64,000 nt of DNA. It comes from Microbacterium sp. 1S1 (lineage in GTDB: Bacteria > Actinomycetota > Actinomycetes > Actinomycetales > Microbacteriaceae). This document shows, one piece after another, positions 9,134 through 16,745 of this stretch. The stretch's first letter is position 1. Every line of letters begins with the position of its first letter. The DNA is taken from positions 682,001-746,000 of the forward strand of contig NZ_CP043430.1 of the NCBI RefSeq assembly GCF_008271365.1. Direction: 5' to 3'. The position numbers and the translations under genes are program-made. The notes beneath the pieces are model-generated. The model saw only the letters and a program-made list of their open reading frames with translations, was not told the origin of the DNA and searched no databases.

Positions 9134-10477
9134 TCAGGGCAGGCGGTTGGCCGTGGTGTCGGTCCGGGCGGTGAACGACGCGGTGACCGGGGCCTCGTCG
9201 GAATGCTGCGGCGCGAGACGCGTGCAGATCCCGGCGATGACGGCCATGCCGACGAACATCGCGATGACCGACCAGACGCTGCCGGTCCACGCGATGAGCT
9301 GCGTCGCGAACCAGGGCGAGAATCCGGCCCAGATGGCGGCGCCGACGCCGTAGGACAGCGCGATCGACGTGTACCGCGCCTGCGGACGGAACATCTGCGC
9401 GAGGATCGCGGCGATCGGGGCATAGGTCGCGCTCATCGCGATCCGCACGAGCGAGGCGAACAGGAAGATCAGCGGCTCGACCCGGCCCGGCATCAGCAGC
9501 AGGAAGGGGGCGAAGGTCAGCACCGAGGTGATGAGACCGATGTACATCACGTTCTTCCGCCCCCACTTGTCGCCCAGCCAGGCGACAGGCAGGGTCACGA
9601 CGAACTCCACGAACGAGGCCAGCGTCATCGCGTCGAGGATGACCTGCTCGCTGATCGCGATGGGCTCACCCGTCGCGTACGCCGTGGCGAAGGTGGTGGC
9701 GAGGTAGTAGCCGCCGGTCGAGATCGGCAGGATGCCGATGCCGAGGAGGATCGGCTTCCAGTTGACGCGGAGGGCGAAGGCCAGCGGCATGGACTGCTTG
9801 CGGCCCTCGATCTTCTCCTCGAAGACCGGCGACTCCTCGACGCGGTACCGGACCCAGAGGCCGACACCGATCAGCACGATCGACAGCAGGAACGGGATGC
9901 GCCAGCCGCCGTCGATGATGAACGTGTCACCGCCGCGGGCCATGATCGCGAAGATGCCCGAGGCGAGGAGGGCGCCGGCCGGGTTGCCGAGCTGGGTGAA
10001 TCCGCCGTAGAACGTCTTCGACTTCTCCGGGGCGTGCTCGACGCTCATCAGGACCGCACCGCCCCACTCACCGCCGACCGCGAGGCCCTGGACGGCACGG
10101 AGCAGGATGAGGAGGATCGGTGCGAGGATGCCGATGTTGTCGTACGTGGGCAGGCAGCCGACGAGGACGGTCGCGGCGCCCATCAGCAGCAGCGTGATGA
10201 CGAGCGAGACCCGACGACCGAGCTTGTCGCCGATGTGGCCGAACACGATGCCGCCGAGGGGGCGGACGAGGAATGCGACCGCGAACGTCGCGAAGGCCGC
10301 GGCGGTCTCGGCCAGGGGATCGTCGCTCGGGAAGAACAGCGGACCGAAGACGAGCGCGGCGGCCGTGGCGTAGACGTAGAAGTCGTACCACTCGATGGTG
10401 GTGCCGACGAAGGCGGCGAAGCCGGCGCGGCGTGCGCGGCTGTGGACGCCGCTTCGGGGGGTGGGGGTAGTGGTCAT
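9134..10477 (-). CDS. MHS-family MFS metabolite:H+ symporter
   Basis: The 447-residue protein has about 12 transmembrane helices. The start FAAFVGTTIEWYDFYVYATAAALVFG, the loop GHIGDKLGRR and the later EESPVFEEK motif before helix 7 are hallmarks of the metabolite:H+ symporter family (ShiA, ProP, KgtP). It should import an organic acid or zwitterion with a proton. As first gene of the amidohydrolase/decarboxylase/ureohydrolase operon it probably brings in their substrate. The ATG at 10477 has a CGAAGGAG ribosome site. The divergent Lrp-type gene is the likely regulator. Confidence 0.87.
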   Translation of the reverse strand: MTTTPTPRSGVHSRARRAGFAAFVGTTIEWYDFYVYATAAALVFGPLFFPSDDPLAETAAAFATFAVAFLVRPLGGIVFGHIGDKLGRRVSLVITLLLMGAATVLVGCLPTYDNIGILAPILLILLRAVQGLAVGGEWGGAVLMSVEHAPEKSKTFYGGFTQLGNPAGALLASGIFAIMARGGDTFIIDGGWRIPFLLSIVLIGVGLWVRYRVEESPVFEEKIEGRKQSMPLAFALRVNWKPILLGIGILPISTGGYYLATTFATAYATGEPIAISEQVILDAMTLASFVEFVVTLPVAWLGDKWGRKNVMYIGLITSVLTFAPFLLLMPGRVEPLIFLFASLVRIAMSATYAPIAAILAQMFRPQARYTSIALSYGVGAAIWAGFSPWFATQLIAWTGSVWSVIAMFVGMAVIAGICTRLAPQHSDEAPVTASFTARTDTTANRLP

Positions 10478-10506
10478 GGACCCGCTCCTTCGCGGATGGT
10501 GTCGGA

Positions 10507-10536
10507 TAGCGAAGGATGCTACGGACGCGGAGCATC
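10507..10536. promoter_or_regulatory. Candidate operator between the MHS operon and the Lrp regulator
   Basis: Two overlapping inverted repeats sit 30-60 bp upstream of the symporter gene: TAGC-N7-GCTA (10507-10521) and GATGCT-N10-AGCATC (10515-10536). TAGCAT on the minus strand could also be a -10 box. An Lrp-family protein encoded divergently would be expected to bind here; this is inferred from position only. Confidence 0.35.
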
Positions 10537-10695
10537 ATGAGCAAGGGCAGAACTCCAGCGATACACGTCATTCACTGGGTTTATGTCGGACGGACCGCGC
10601 ACTCCGGGCCTTCCGCTCGGCCGGACGGGGCTCTACGCTGAGTTTCTGCGGGGACGAGCGTGCACTGCGGGGAAATCGACGGAATCGGACGGGAC

Positions 10696-11592
10696 ATGGA
10701 CTTCGACGCGGAACTCATCCGGGCGCTGCAGGAGGACGGCCGTGCCAGCATCCTCTCCCTTTCGGAGCGCGTCGGTCAGTCCCGGGCCGTCGTCGCGGCT
10801 CGCCTTCGCACCCTGCTCAGCGACCGCACCGTGCGAGTGGTCGCGGCCGTCGACCCGGTGTTCCTCGGTCAGCACGTCCTCGCGCACGTATCCATCCGGA
10901 CCGACGGCGCCGTCGAGGTCGTCGCCGAGCACCTGCGCGACATGTCCGAGACCGTGCTGGTGTCGGCCGTCGGCGGAGCCCACGACATCGTGACGGAGGT
11001 GCGGGTGGGGTCGATGTCGGAGTTGCACGACCTTCTCGCACGCATCCGCGGGAGCGCCGGGGTGCTCGACATCAACACGATCATCTACTCGACCGTCATC
11101 AAGGGATTCTTCGTCTCGGAGTATCACGGCGGCGTGACGCTGGACGCGATCGACGAGGCGCTCATCGAGCACCTGCAGTCGGACGGGCGGATGAGCTTCC
11201 GCGCGCTCGGTGAGGAGGTGCGCCTCTCCCCCAGTGCCGTCGCCACGCGGGTGCAACGGCTGATCGACGCCGGGGTCATCAAGATCAGCGCCGTCGAGGC
11301 GAGGGGCCTGGCGCACCGGCAGCTCTCGATGGGCGTGGGCATGACGCTCGGTGACGACGACGAGGCCGTGATCGACGAGCTGCGGCGGGGCCGAGGGGTC
11401 GACTTCGCCGCCCGCACCCTCGGGCGCTTCGACGCCGTCGCGACCCTCGTCGAGCCCTCCGCCGGAGCCCTGTACGCGAGCCTCGAGCGGCTGCGCGCGC
11501 TCCCCGGCGTGACCCGGATCGAGGCGTGGCTGCATCTCGCGGTGCTCAAGGAGGACTACGCCCGCACCCTCCGCCCCCTCCGCACGGACTGA
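10696..11592 (+). CDS. Tandem-module Lrp/AsnC-family regulator
   Basis: The 298-residue protein is about twice the usual Lrp length and consists of two Lrp-like modules. Module 1 has a helix-turn-helix at about residues 3-50 (LIRALQEDGRASILSLSERVGQS) and a RAM-like effector domain to about 135. Module 2 repeats the arrangement (LIEHLQSDGRMSFRALGEEVRLS at about 156-178, then an AsnC ligand domain to the end). Such fused proteins occur in actinobacteria and normally control a divergent catabolic operon, here the MHS-amidohydrolase-decarboxylase-ureohydrolase genes. The ATG at 10696 is chosen because the first HTH starts there; a GTG at 10660 is in frame. Confidence 0.85.
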   Translation: MDFDAELIRALQEDGRASILSLSERVGQSRAVVAARLRTLLSDRTVRVVAAVDPVFLGQHVLAHVSIRTDGAVEVVAEHLRDMSETVLVSAVGGAHDIVTEVRVGSMSELHDLLARIRGSAGVLDINTIIYSTVIKGFFVSEYHGGVTLDAIDEALIEHLQSDGRMSFRALGEEVRLSPSAVATRVQRLIDAGVIKISAVEARGLAHRQLSMGVGMTLGDDDEAVIDELRRGRGVDFAARTLGRFDAVATLVEPSAGALYASLERLRALPGVTRIEAWLHLAVLKEDYARTLRPLRTD

Positions 11593-11672
11593 CTCCCCCG
11601 TCCCCGTCCCCGTCAAGTCCCGTCCCGCGTCCCGGGATCAATAGCGCGCACCTCCCTCCCCGCCTGCGGCCG

Positions 11673-11800
11673 GTTTTCGCATTCTCACCGGGAGGGGTCC
11701 GCCACCGCGGGAAGCTATCGCACGCGCCTTGCGAGTTCAGAAGCGCACCGCACTCCCGCACCTCCCGCCCGTTTTCGCCCTCTCACCGGAAGAGGTCCGC
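11673..11800. repeat. Imperfect direct repeat in a 398-bp gene-free stretch
   Basis: The region 11593-11990 has no convincing gene. It contains a 30-nt element at 11673-11702 that recurs at 11771-11800 with 26 of 30 positions identical (shared core TCTCACCGG and GGTCCGC), with similar CACCTCCC-rich sequence before each copy. The repeat period is 98 bp. Function unknown; I see no coding or RNA signature. Confidence 0.6.
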
Positions 11801-11860
11801 GGGACGGGACGGATATGACACCTCCGGGGCGAGGATGCAGAACGTTATCGAGCCAGCGCG

Positions 11861-11933
11861 CGGGGACGGGGCGGAAGGGGACGGGGCGGAAGGGAGCAGG
11901 GGCGGAAGGGAGCGGGGACGGCGGGGACGGGGG
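11861..11933. repeat. G-rich degenerate tandem repeat upstream of the DUF3253 gene
   Basis: A strongly strand-biased tract on the plus strand is built from variants of GGGGCGGAAGGGA and GGGGACGG, about 16-18 bp each, four to five times in a row. It has many runs of three or more G and could adopt G-quadruplex structure. It ends about 57 bp before the ATG of the DUF3253 gene, so it lies in or near its promoter. Confidence 0.6.
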
Positions 11934-11990
11934 CGAGGAGGGGCGCGTCAAGGGGGTGGAACGTCGGAAGACCCGGCACAGGATAGAGGC

Positions 11991-12506
11991 ATGTCGGAAG
12001 ACCAGCACGCCGAGAGCGCAGACGAAGCGGGACCGGAGCGCACGCCCGATGGGCACCACATCGTTGTGAACGGACGACGATGGCGAGCCACCGATCCGTC
12101 GATTCCGGACACCCTCCGGCAAGAGCTCGTGGACGAGCTGATGGCTGCGCGGCGCGCGGTCAGAGCCGCAGATCCCGATGCCCGCCGCCGTGTGCACGAC
12201 GCGAAGACCGCTCTGGGGGAACGCGGGGCGCCGTGGTGGGAGGCGCCGTCCGCGGAGCAGTCCGAGGAGCGCATCGCCGCGACGATCCGGGCGCTGACCC
12301 GGAAGCGCTCGGAATCCTCGATCTGCCCCAGCGACGTCGCCCGCGCGGTCGGCGGCGAGGCCTGGCGCGATCGGATGCCCGACGTCCGACGCGTCGCCGC
12401 CGAGCTGGCGGTCCAGGACGTCATCGTCGTCACCCAGAAGGGCAAGCCCGTCCGCATCGCCGATGCCCGGGGGCCGGTCCGCATCCGCCGCGGCCCCGCA
12501 CTCTGA
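11991..12506 (+). CDS. DUF3253 domain protein
   Basis: The 171-residue protein has a C-terminal DUF3253 domain (about residues 90-165). ERIAATIRALTRKR is followed by SSICPSDVARAVGGEAWRDRMPDVRRVAAELAVQDVIVVTQKGKPV, a winged-helix-like arrangement. The N-terminal part is polar, with one WRATDPS segment and a long helix (LRQELVDELMAARRAV). The family is widespread but uncharacterised; some members are mislabelled as biopolymer transport proteins. The domain could bind nucleic acid. The gene follows the G-rich repeat and is co-directional with the UMF1-type transporter, 70 bp upstream of it. Confidence 0.75.
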   Translation: MSEDQHAESADEAGPERTPDGHHIVVNGRRWRATDPSIPDTLRQELVDELMAARRAVRAADPDARRRVHDAKTALGERGAPWWEAPSAEQSEERIAATIRALTRKRSESSICPSDVARAVGGEAWRDRMPDVRRVAAELAVQDVIVVTQKGKPVRIADARGPVRIRRGPAL

Positions 12507-12576
12507 GCGCCCCGGTCGGCCCTGGCCGACGGCGCGCCGTCACCGGGCGTTCACCGTCCACGGCCAGACTTCGAGC

Positions 12577-13983
12577 ATGACCTCACCCGAATCCGCCGCG
12601 GGGGTCCCCGAACCCGTGGCGACAGCGAACAGCGGCGCCGTCGCCGTCGTCGGCCTCGACCTGCGCGGAGAAACGCCCGCCCCCAAGAAGCAGGTGTATT
12701 CGTGGGCGCTGTGGGATTGGGCGACGCAGCCCTTCAACACCGTCATCCTCACCTTCGTCTTCACCGCCCTGTACCTGGTCAGCGCCTCGTTCCTCCCGCC
12801 CGACGTGGCCGCACTCGATCCGAGCGACCCGGTCCGCGTCGCCGCAGAGGCGGACCTCGCTTCCGGCCTCGGCCTGGGATCGACGATCGCGGCCTTCGGT
12901 ATCCTGCTGCTCGCGCCCGTCCTGGGGCAGCGGGCCGATGCCGCGGGCCGCCAGAAGCTGTGGCTGGGCATCGGCACCGGCGCCCTCATCCTCTGCATGT
13001 TCGGGCTGTGGTTCGTCGAACCGCAGCCGGCGCTGTTCTGGCTCGGGGTGACCCTGATCTCCGCCGGCTCGGTGTTCGGCGAGATCGCCGCGGTCAACTC
13101 GAACGCCATGCTCATCGGCATCGCGAACCCGAAGAACGTCGGCCGCATCTCCGGTCTCGGCTGGGGTTTCGGCTACCTCGGCGGCATCATCGCCCTCGTC
13201 ATCGTCGTCCTCCTCGACACGTTCGACTGGTTCGGGATGTCCACCGACAACGGGCTCGCGTACCGGCTCATCGCGGTCGGCTGCGCGGTGTGGGCGATCG
13301 TGTTCAGCATCCCGATCTTCCTCAACGTGCCGGAGCCCTCGCTCGGCCGACCGGAGCGGAAGGTCGGCTTCTTCCGGTCGTACGTCCTGCTGGTCCAGGA
13401 CGTCGTCGGCCTCTATCACGACCCGCAGACCCGACCGACGTTCTGGTACCTGCTCGCCAGCGCCGTGTTCCGCGACGGCCTCGGCGGGGTCTTCGCGTTC
13501 GGCGCCATCATCGGCACGGCCGTGTTCCGGTTCGGCACGCAGGACATCATCGTGTTCGGCATCGCCGCGAATCTCGTCGCGGGCGTCTCGACCATCATCG
13601 CCGGACGCCTCGACGACCGCGTCGGCCCGAAGCGGATCATCCTCGGCTCGATCGGCTCCATGGTGGTGGCGGGTCTCGCGGTCTTCCTGCTGCGCGATGC
13701 CGGGGCGCTCGTGTTCTGGATCGGCGGTCTCGTCCTCTGTGCGTTCGTCGGCCCGGCGCAGGCGGCGGCGCGGTCCTTCCTCGCGCGCGTCACTCCGGCC
13801 GGCCGCGAGGGCGAGATCTTCGGCCTCTACGCGACGACGGGCCGAGCGGCGAGCTGGATGGCGTCGGCCGCCTGGACGGTGCTCATCGTCGCGACGAGTC
13901 AGACCGCCTTCGGGATCCTCGGCATCGTCATCGTCCTCATCATCGGCTTCCTCCTCCTGCTGCCCGTGAAGGCGCCCCGCTGA
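12577..13983 (+). CDS. UMF1/Atg22-like MFS transporter
   Basis: The 468-residue protein has about 12 transmembrane helices. The opening VYSWALWDWATQPFNTVILTFVFTALYL and the later RISGLGWGFGYLGGIIALVI are diagnostic of the UMF1 (Atg22-like) branch of MFS, permeases of mostly unknown substrate; the yeast relative exports amino acids from the vacuole. A 45-residue polar cytosolic N terminus precedes helix 1. The ATG at 12577 lies exactly 6 nt after CAGACT, so the transcript may be leaderless. The CDF transporter gene follows 45 bp later but has its own -10 box. Confidence 0.85.
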   Translation: MTSPESAAGVPEPVATANSGAVAVVGLDLRGETPAPKKQVYSWALWDWATQPFNTVILTFVFTALYLVSASFLPPDVAALDPSDPVRVAAEADLASGLGLGSTIAAFGILLLAPVLGQRADAAGRQKLWLGIGTGALILCMFGLWFVEPQPALFWLGVTLISAGSVFGEIAAVNSNAMLIGIANPKNVGRISGLGWGFGYLGGIIALVIVVLLDTFDWFGMSTDNGLAYRLIAVGCAVWAIVFSIPIFLNVPEPSLGRPERKVGFFRSYVLLVQDVVGLYHDPQTRPTFWYLLASAVFRDGLGGVFAFGAIIGTAVFRFGTQDIIVFGIAANLVAGVSTIIAGRLDDRVGPKRIILGSIGSMVVAGLAVFLLRDAGALVFWIGGLVLCAFVGPAQAAARSFLARVTPAGREGEIFGLYATTGRAASWMASAAWTVLIVATSQTAFGILGIVIVLIIGFLLLLPVKAPR

Positions 13984-14028
13984 CGGCCCGACCGCGCCGG
14001 CGACGGCAGGCGGGAGTAGCCTGACCCG

Positions 14029-14946
14029 GTGACCGTCGTCCTCGCCTTCCTCGCCAACATCCTCGTCGCGATCGCGAAGACGGTCGCCGCGGTCATCACG
14101 TCCTCCGCGTCGATGGTCGCGGAGGCGGCCCACTCGTGGGCCGACGCGGGTAACGAGGTCTTCCTGCTCATCGCCGACCGCCGGGGCGCCAAGACCAAGG
14201 ACGCCCGGCACCCGCTCGGCTACGGGCGGAACGCGTTCGTGTGGTCGCTCATCGCCGCGTTCGGCATCTTCACCGCCGGATCGATCGTGTCGATCATGCA
14301 CGGCATCCAGGAGCTGTCCGACACCGGTCCGGTGGAGAGCCCGGTCGTCGCCTACGCCGTGCTCGGCATCGCCTTCGTCCTGGAGGGGGCGTCGTTCACA
14401 CAGGCGATGGTCCGCTCCCGCCGCCTCGCCAGGGAACGCGGCTCCTCCACCTGGGACTTCGTGCTGGAGACGAGCGACACCACACTGCGCGCCGTCTTCT
14501 TCGAGGACTCCGCCGCCCTGATCGGCCTCGTGCTCGCCGGCGGGTCGATCCTCCTGCATCAACTCACGGGCGTCGCTGCCTGGGACGCGGTCGGGTCGAT
14601 CCTCGTCGGGATCCTGCTGGGTGTGGTCGCCGTGATCCTCATCGGACGGAACATCGCCTTCCTCGTGGGCACCTCGGTCTCGCCCGCGCTGCGGTCGAGG
14701 GTCGGGACTGCCCTGCTCGGCATGGAAGAGATCGAGCGCGTCACCTCCCTGCACATCGAGTACGTCGGGCCGAACCGGCTGTTCCTCGTCGCCGAGGTGG
14801 ACCTCTCGGGCGACGCGCGCGAGCACGACGTCGCCCGTCGGCTGCGCGAGGTGGAACGCCGTATCGAGGCGCACGAGGCGGTGGAGACGGTCGTGCTGTC
14901 GCTCTCGGTGGACGACGAGCCCTCGCTCGACTTCTCCCGGGTGTGA
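14029..14946 (+). CDS. Cation diffusion facilitator (metal efflux) transporter
   Basis: The 305-residue protein has the CDF fold: helix 2 carries HSWADAGNE (H35 and D39 form half of the metal site), and helix 5 carries the matching acidic site in RAVFFEDSAALIGLVLAG. The C-terminal cytosolic domain (about 210-300, RVTSLHIEYVGPNRLFLVAEVDL) is the dimeric metal-sensing ferredoxin-like fold. It should export zinc, cobalt, iron or manganese against protons. The GTG start stands 6 nt after TAGCCT, so the mRNA is probably leaderless. The next gene, convergent by 3 bp, is the His-rich MarR-like regulator; a shared role in metal response is plausible. Confidence 0.87.
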   Translation: MTVVLAFLANILVAIAKTVAAVITSSASMVAEAAHSWADAGNEVFLLIADRRGAKTKDARHPLGYGRNAFVWSLIAAFGIFTAGSIVSIMHGIQELSDTGPVESPVVAYAVLGIAFVLEGASFTQAMVRSRRLARERGSSTWDFVLETSDTTLRAVFFEDSAALIGLVLAGGSILLHQLTGVAAWDAVGSILVGILLGVVAVILIGRNIAFLVGTSVSPALRSRVGTALLGMEEIERVTSLHIEYVGPNRLFLVAEVDLSGDAREHDVARRLREVERRIEAHEAVETVVLSLSVDDEPSLDFSRV

Positions 14947-14949
14947 CCG

Positions 14950-15510
14950 TCAGGGGCGCCAGTTGTCGGCGAGCTTGGTGAGCAGCCGTGCGAGCTCCGT
15001 CCGGTCCGCCTCGGTGAACGACTCCAGCGCGCGGCCGAGCAGCTCCCGGCGCTCCCCACGCATGCCGCGGGCGAGCCGACGCCCCTCGTCCGTGAGGGCG
15101 ATGCGGGTGCGGCGGGCGTCGTCCGGGTCGGCCTCCCGCCGCACGAATCCCGCCTGCACTCCCTGCTGCACGAGCCGGGAGGCGCGCGGCTGATCGACCC
15201 CGATCGCCTGTCCGAGCGCGCTGACGCTGAGGGGCTCCGGGGCGGTCGCGAGGGCCTCGAGCATGCGCAGACGAGCCGGCCCGCCGAGGCGAGAGCCCCC
15301 GTCCGCCATCCACGGGGGCATGCCCGGATGGCCTCGATGGTGGGCGGAGTGCGGGTGTGCGTCGTCGTGAGGACCGTGGCCGGTCGCGTCATGCGGGCGA
15401 CCGTGCCGGCGCCCACCGGGTCCCGGTCGGCGGCCGCGCAGTCGGGACAACGCCTGGGCGATCGCTTCGGCGGCGTCGGGCGACGAGGGGTCGATCGGTT
15501 CGGTGGTCAC
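14950..15510 (-). CDS. MarR-family regulator with a His-rich N-terminal extension
   Basis: The 186-residue protein is a MarR winged helix in its C-terminal two thirds (RLRMLEALATAPEPLSVSALGQAIGVDQPRASRLVQQG, then the wing EADPDDARRTRIALTDEG). Residues 26-70 form a Gly/Pro/His-rich extension with about a dozen histidines (HGRPHDATGHGPHDDAHPHSAHHRGHPG) that could bind metal. The GTG start at 15510 is 6 nt after a TAAAAT -10 box, and a palindromic site lies immediately upstream, so it is probably autorepressed and leaderless. It is divergent from a second His-rich winged-helix gene. Confidence 0.82.
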   Translation of the reverse strand: MTTEPIDPSSPDAAEAIAQALSRLRGRRPGPGGRRHGRPHDATGHGPHDDAHPHSAHHRGHPGMPPWMADGGSRLGGPARLRMLEALATAPEPLSVSALGQAIGVDQPRASRLVQQGVQAGFVRREADPDDARRTRIALTDEGRRLARGMRGERRELLGRALESFTEADRTELARLLTKLADNWRP

Positions 15511-15516
15511 ACCGCG

Positions 15517-15583
15517 ATTTTACATGCAGCTTGACATGCTTTCGCGATCCATGTCACACTTCATATACATGCACTATGACATG
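15517..15583. promoter_or_regulatory. Divergent promoter with a duplicated operator
   Basis: CATGCA-N3-TGACATG occurs twice in the same orientation, at 15523-15538 and 15568-15583, and a related CATGTCA half-site is at 15550-15556. Each is a near-palindrome of the size a MarR dimer binds. The first abuts TAAAAT (15517-15522, minus strand), the -10 box of the MarR gene, and would block it. The second lies upstream of the His-rich gene at 15637. TTGACA at 15531-15536 could serve as a plus-strand -35 element. Confidence 0.65.
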
Positions 15584-15636
15584 CACATGTCGGAGGACAT
15601 TCGTCACTCCGACCTCTCCAACCACGAAGGATCATC

Positions 15637-16437
15637 ATGAACACCACCACAGACCACACCCCGGACCCCGGCCGCCCCCTCGGCTTCTGGCTCACGGCCG
15701 TCGACCGACTCCTGGCCGACGCCTTCGCCACCGCTTTCGCCGACGAAGGGGCGACCCGGCGCGACTGGCGACTGCTCAACGTCGTCGACGGCTCGGCCCC
15801 CTCCCGTCGCCCCCTGAACGCGCACAAGCTGCGCGGTCTCATCGACCGCGGCTGGGTGCGAGCCGACGGCGACACGTGGACGCTCACCGACGAAGGGCGC
15901 GCAGCCAAGGAACGCCTCGGCACCGTCGTCGACGGCATCCGAGCGACGGTGTCCGACGCCGTCTCCGCCGAGGACATGGCCACGACCCTCGCCTCCCTCG
16001 AGGGGATCGCGCGCGCCCTCGGCTGGGACGAGGACACTGCCCTCCCCCGGAAGCACCGCCACGGCCGTGACCGCGGACAGGATTTCGATCCCCGCCGGGG
16101 ATACGGGCACAGCCACAGCCCTGAGTACGGCTTCCGCACCGGGCATGGCTTCGGCTTCGGGCACAGCCACGAGGACGGCCACGGCCCCGAAACCCGCCAC
16201 GGCTTCGGCCCCGGGCACGGCCACGGCTCCGGAACCCGGCACGGCTTCGGCCCCGGGCACAGCCACGGGACGGGCTCTGCGCACCGGGACGGCTTTACGT
16301 CCGGCTCCTGCGGTCGCGATCACAAAGGGCCCCACGCAGGTCGTCCGGGCCACGCCGGTCACCGTGCGCAGCGGATCGCACAGCGGGCCTACGAGCGCGG
16401 TTTCGAGACGGGTTTCGACCGCGGCCGCGCCGCCTGA
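15637..16437 (+). CDS. Winged-helix protein with a His/Gly-rich repeat tail
   Basis: The 266-residue protein has a MarR-like N-terminal domain (residues about 10-130): GFWLTAVDRLLADAF, an HTH-like RRDWRLLNVVDG...LNAHKLRGLIDRGWV and the wing DGDTWTLTDEG. Residues 140-235 are a low-complexity tail with repeated RHGFGPGHxHGxG units and more than 25 histidines. The end (AQRIAQRAYERGFETGFDRGRAA) is a short helix. The tail looks like a metal reservoir or sensor. It has an AAGGATC ribosome site and shares a duplicated operator with the divergent His-rich MarR gene. The tail might instead arise from GC-rich repeat expansion. Confidence 0.75.
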   Translation: MNTTTDHTPDPGRPLGFWLTAVDRLLADAFATAFADEGATRRDWRLLNVVDGSAPSRRPLNAHKLRGLIDRGWVRADGDTWTLTDEGRAAKERLGTVVDGIRATVSDAVSAEDMATTLASLEGIARALGWDEDTALPRKHRHGRDRGQDFDPRRGYGHSHSPEYGFRTGHGFGFGHSHEDGHGPETRHGFGPGHGHGSGTRHGFGPGHSHGTGSAHRDGFTSGSCGRDHKGPHAGRPGHAGHRAQRIAQRAYERGFETGFDRGRAA

Positions 16438-16450
16438 CCCGCTCTCCGGA

Positions 16451-16480
16451 ACGCCCCACCCGCCACCCCGGGTGGGGCGT
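16451..16480 (+). terminator. Hairpin terminator after the His-rich gene
   Basis: A perfect 11-bp stem, ACGCCCCACCC (16451-16461) with its complement at 16470-16480, has an 8-nt loop. It is followed by only a short T run (TTTCG). It lies 13 bp after the stop codon. Confidence 0.7.
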
Positions 16481-16504
16481 TTCGCGTAACCGCCCTCGAC
16501 TCCG

Positions 16505-16633
16505 GATCAGAATCGTCCCTCCGACGCCTTGGAGCGGAACGTTCTTGATCCCGCATTGCCGCGGGGATCGGGGCGGGACGGGGGCGGGATCGAAAACGTG
16601 CCGCCGACGCGCGCGGGAGGAACGGAAGTGATC
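16505..16633. repeat. Pair of diverged 46-bp direct repeats
   Basis: Two 46-nt segments (16505-16550 and 16588-16633), each bounded by GATC at both ends, share about 31 of 46 positions including CCGACGC and GGAAC. They lie in the 307-bp gene-free stretch 16438-16744. No protein or RNA gene is apparent in this stretch. Confidence 0.4.
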
Positions 16634-16648
16634 TCGGAGGCGAGTCGG

Positions 16649-16745
16649 GGGTGCGGGACGGGGGCGCGGGGGACGGGGCGCGGGCGGCGGGGACGGGGAT
16701 GCGGGACGGGGGCGCGGGGCGGGGGCGCGGGACGGGGGCGCGGGT
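16649..16745. repeat. G-rich tandem repeat downstream of the TetR gene
   Basis: The plus strand is built from GGGACGGGGGCGCGG-type units, about five in a row, ending on the stop codon of the TetR gene (16745). The bias resembles that at 11861-11933. On the TetR transcript it is a C-rich 3' end. Confidence 0.6.

Noticed and set aside
12583..14874. A 763-codon minus-strand frame across the UMF1 and CDF genes
   Set aside because: Its composition (Asp/Glu/Arg/His-rich, no hydrophobic core) is that of a shadow of two clear membrane-protein genes on the plus strand.
16082..16300. CRISPR-like array suggested by the repeating CACGGCTTCGGCCCCGGGCA units
   Set aside because: The units are in-frame coding repeats of the His/Gly-rich tail, with no regular spacers.
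11861..16745. The two G-rich tracts as ends of one mobile element
   Set aside because: They are in the same orientation, of different unit sequence, and the genes between them are ordinary chromosomal genes without a transposase.
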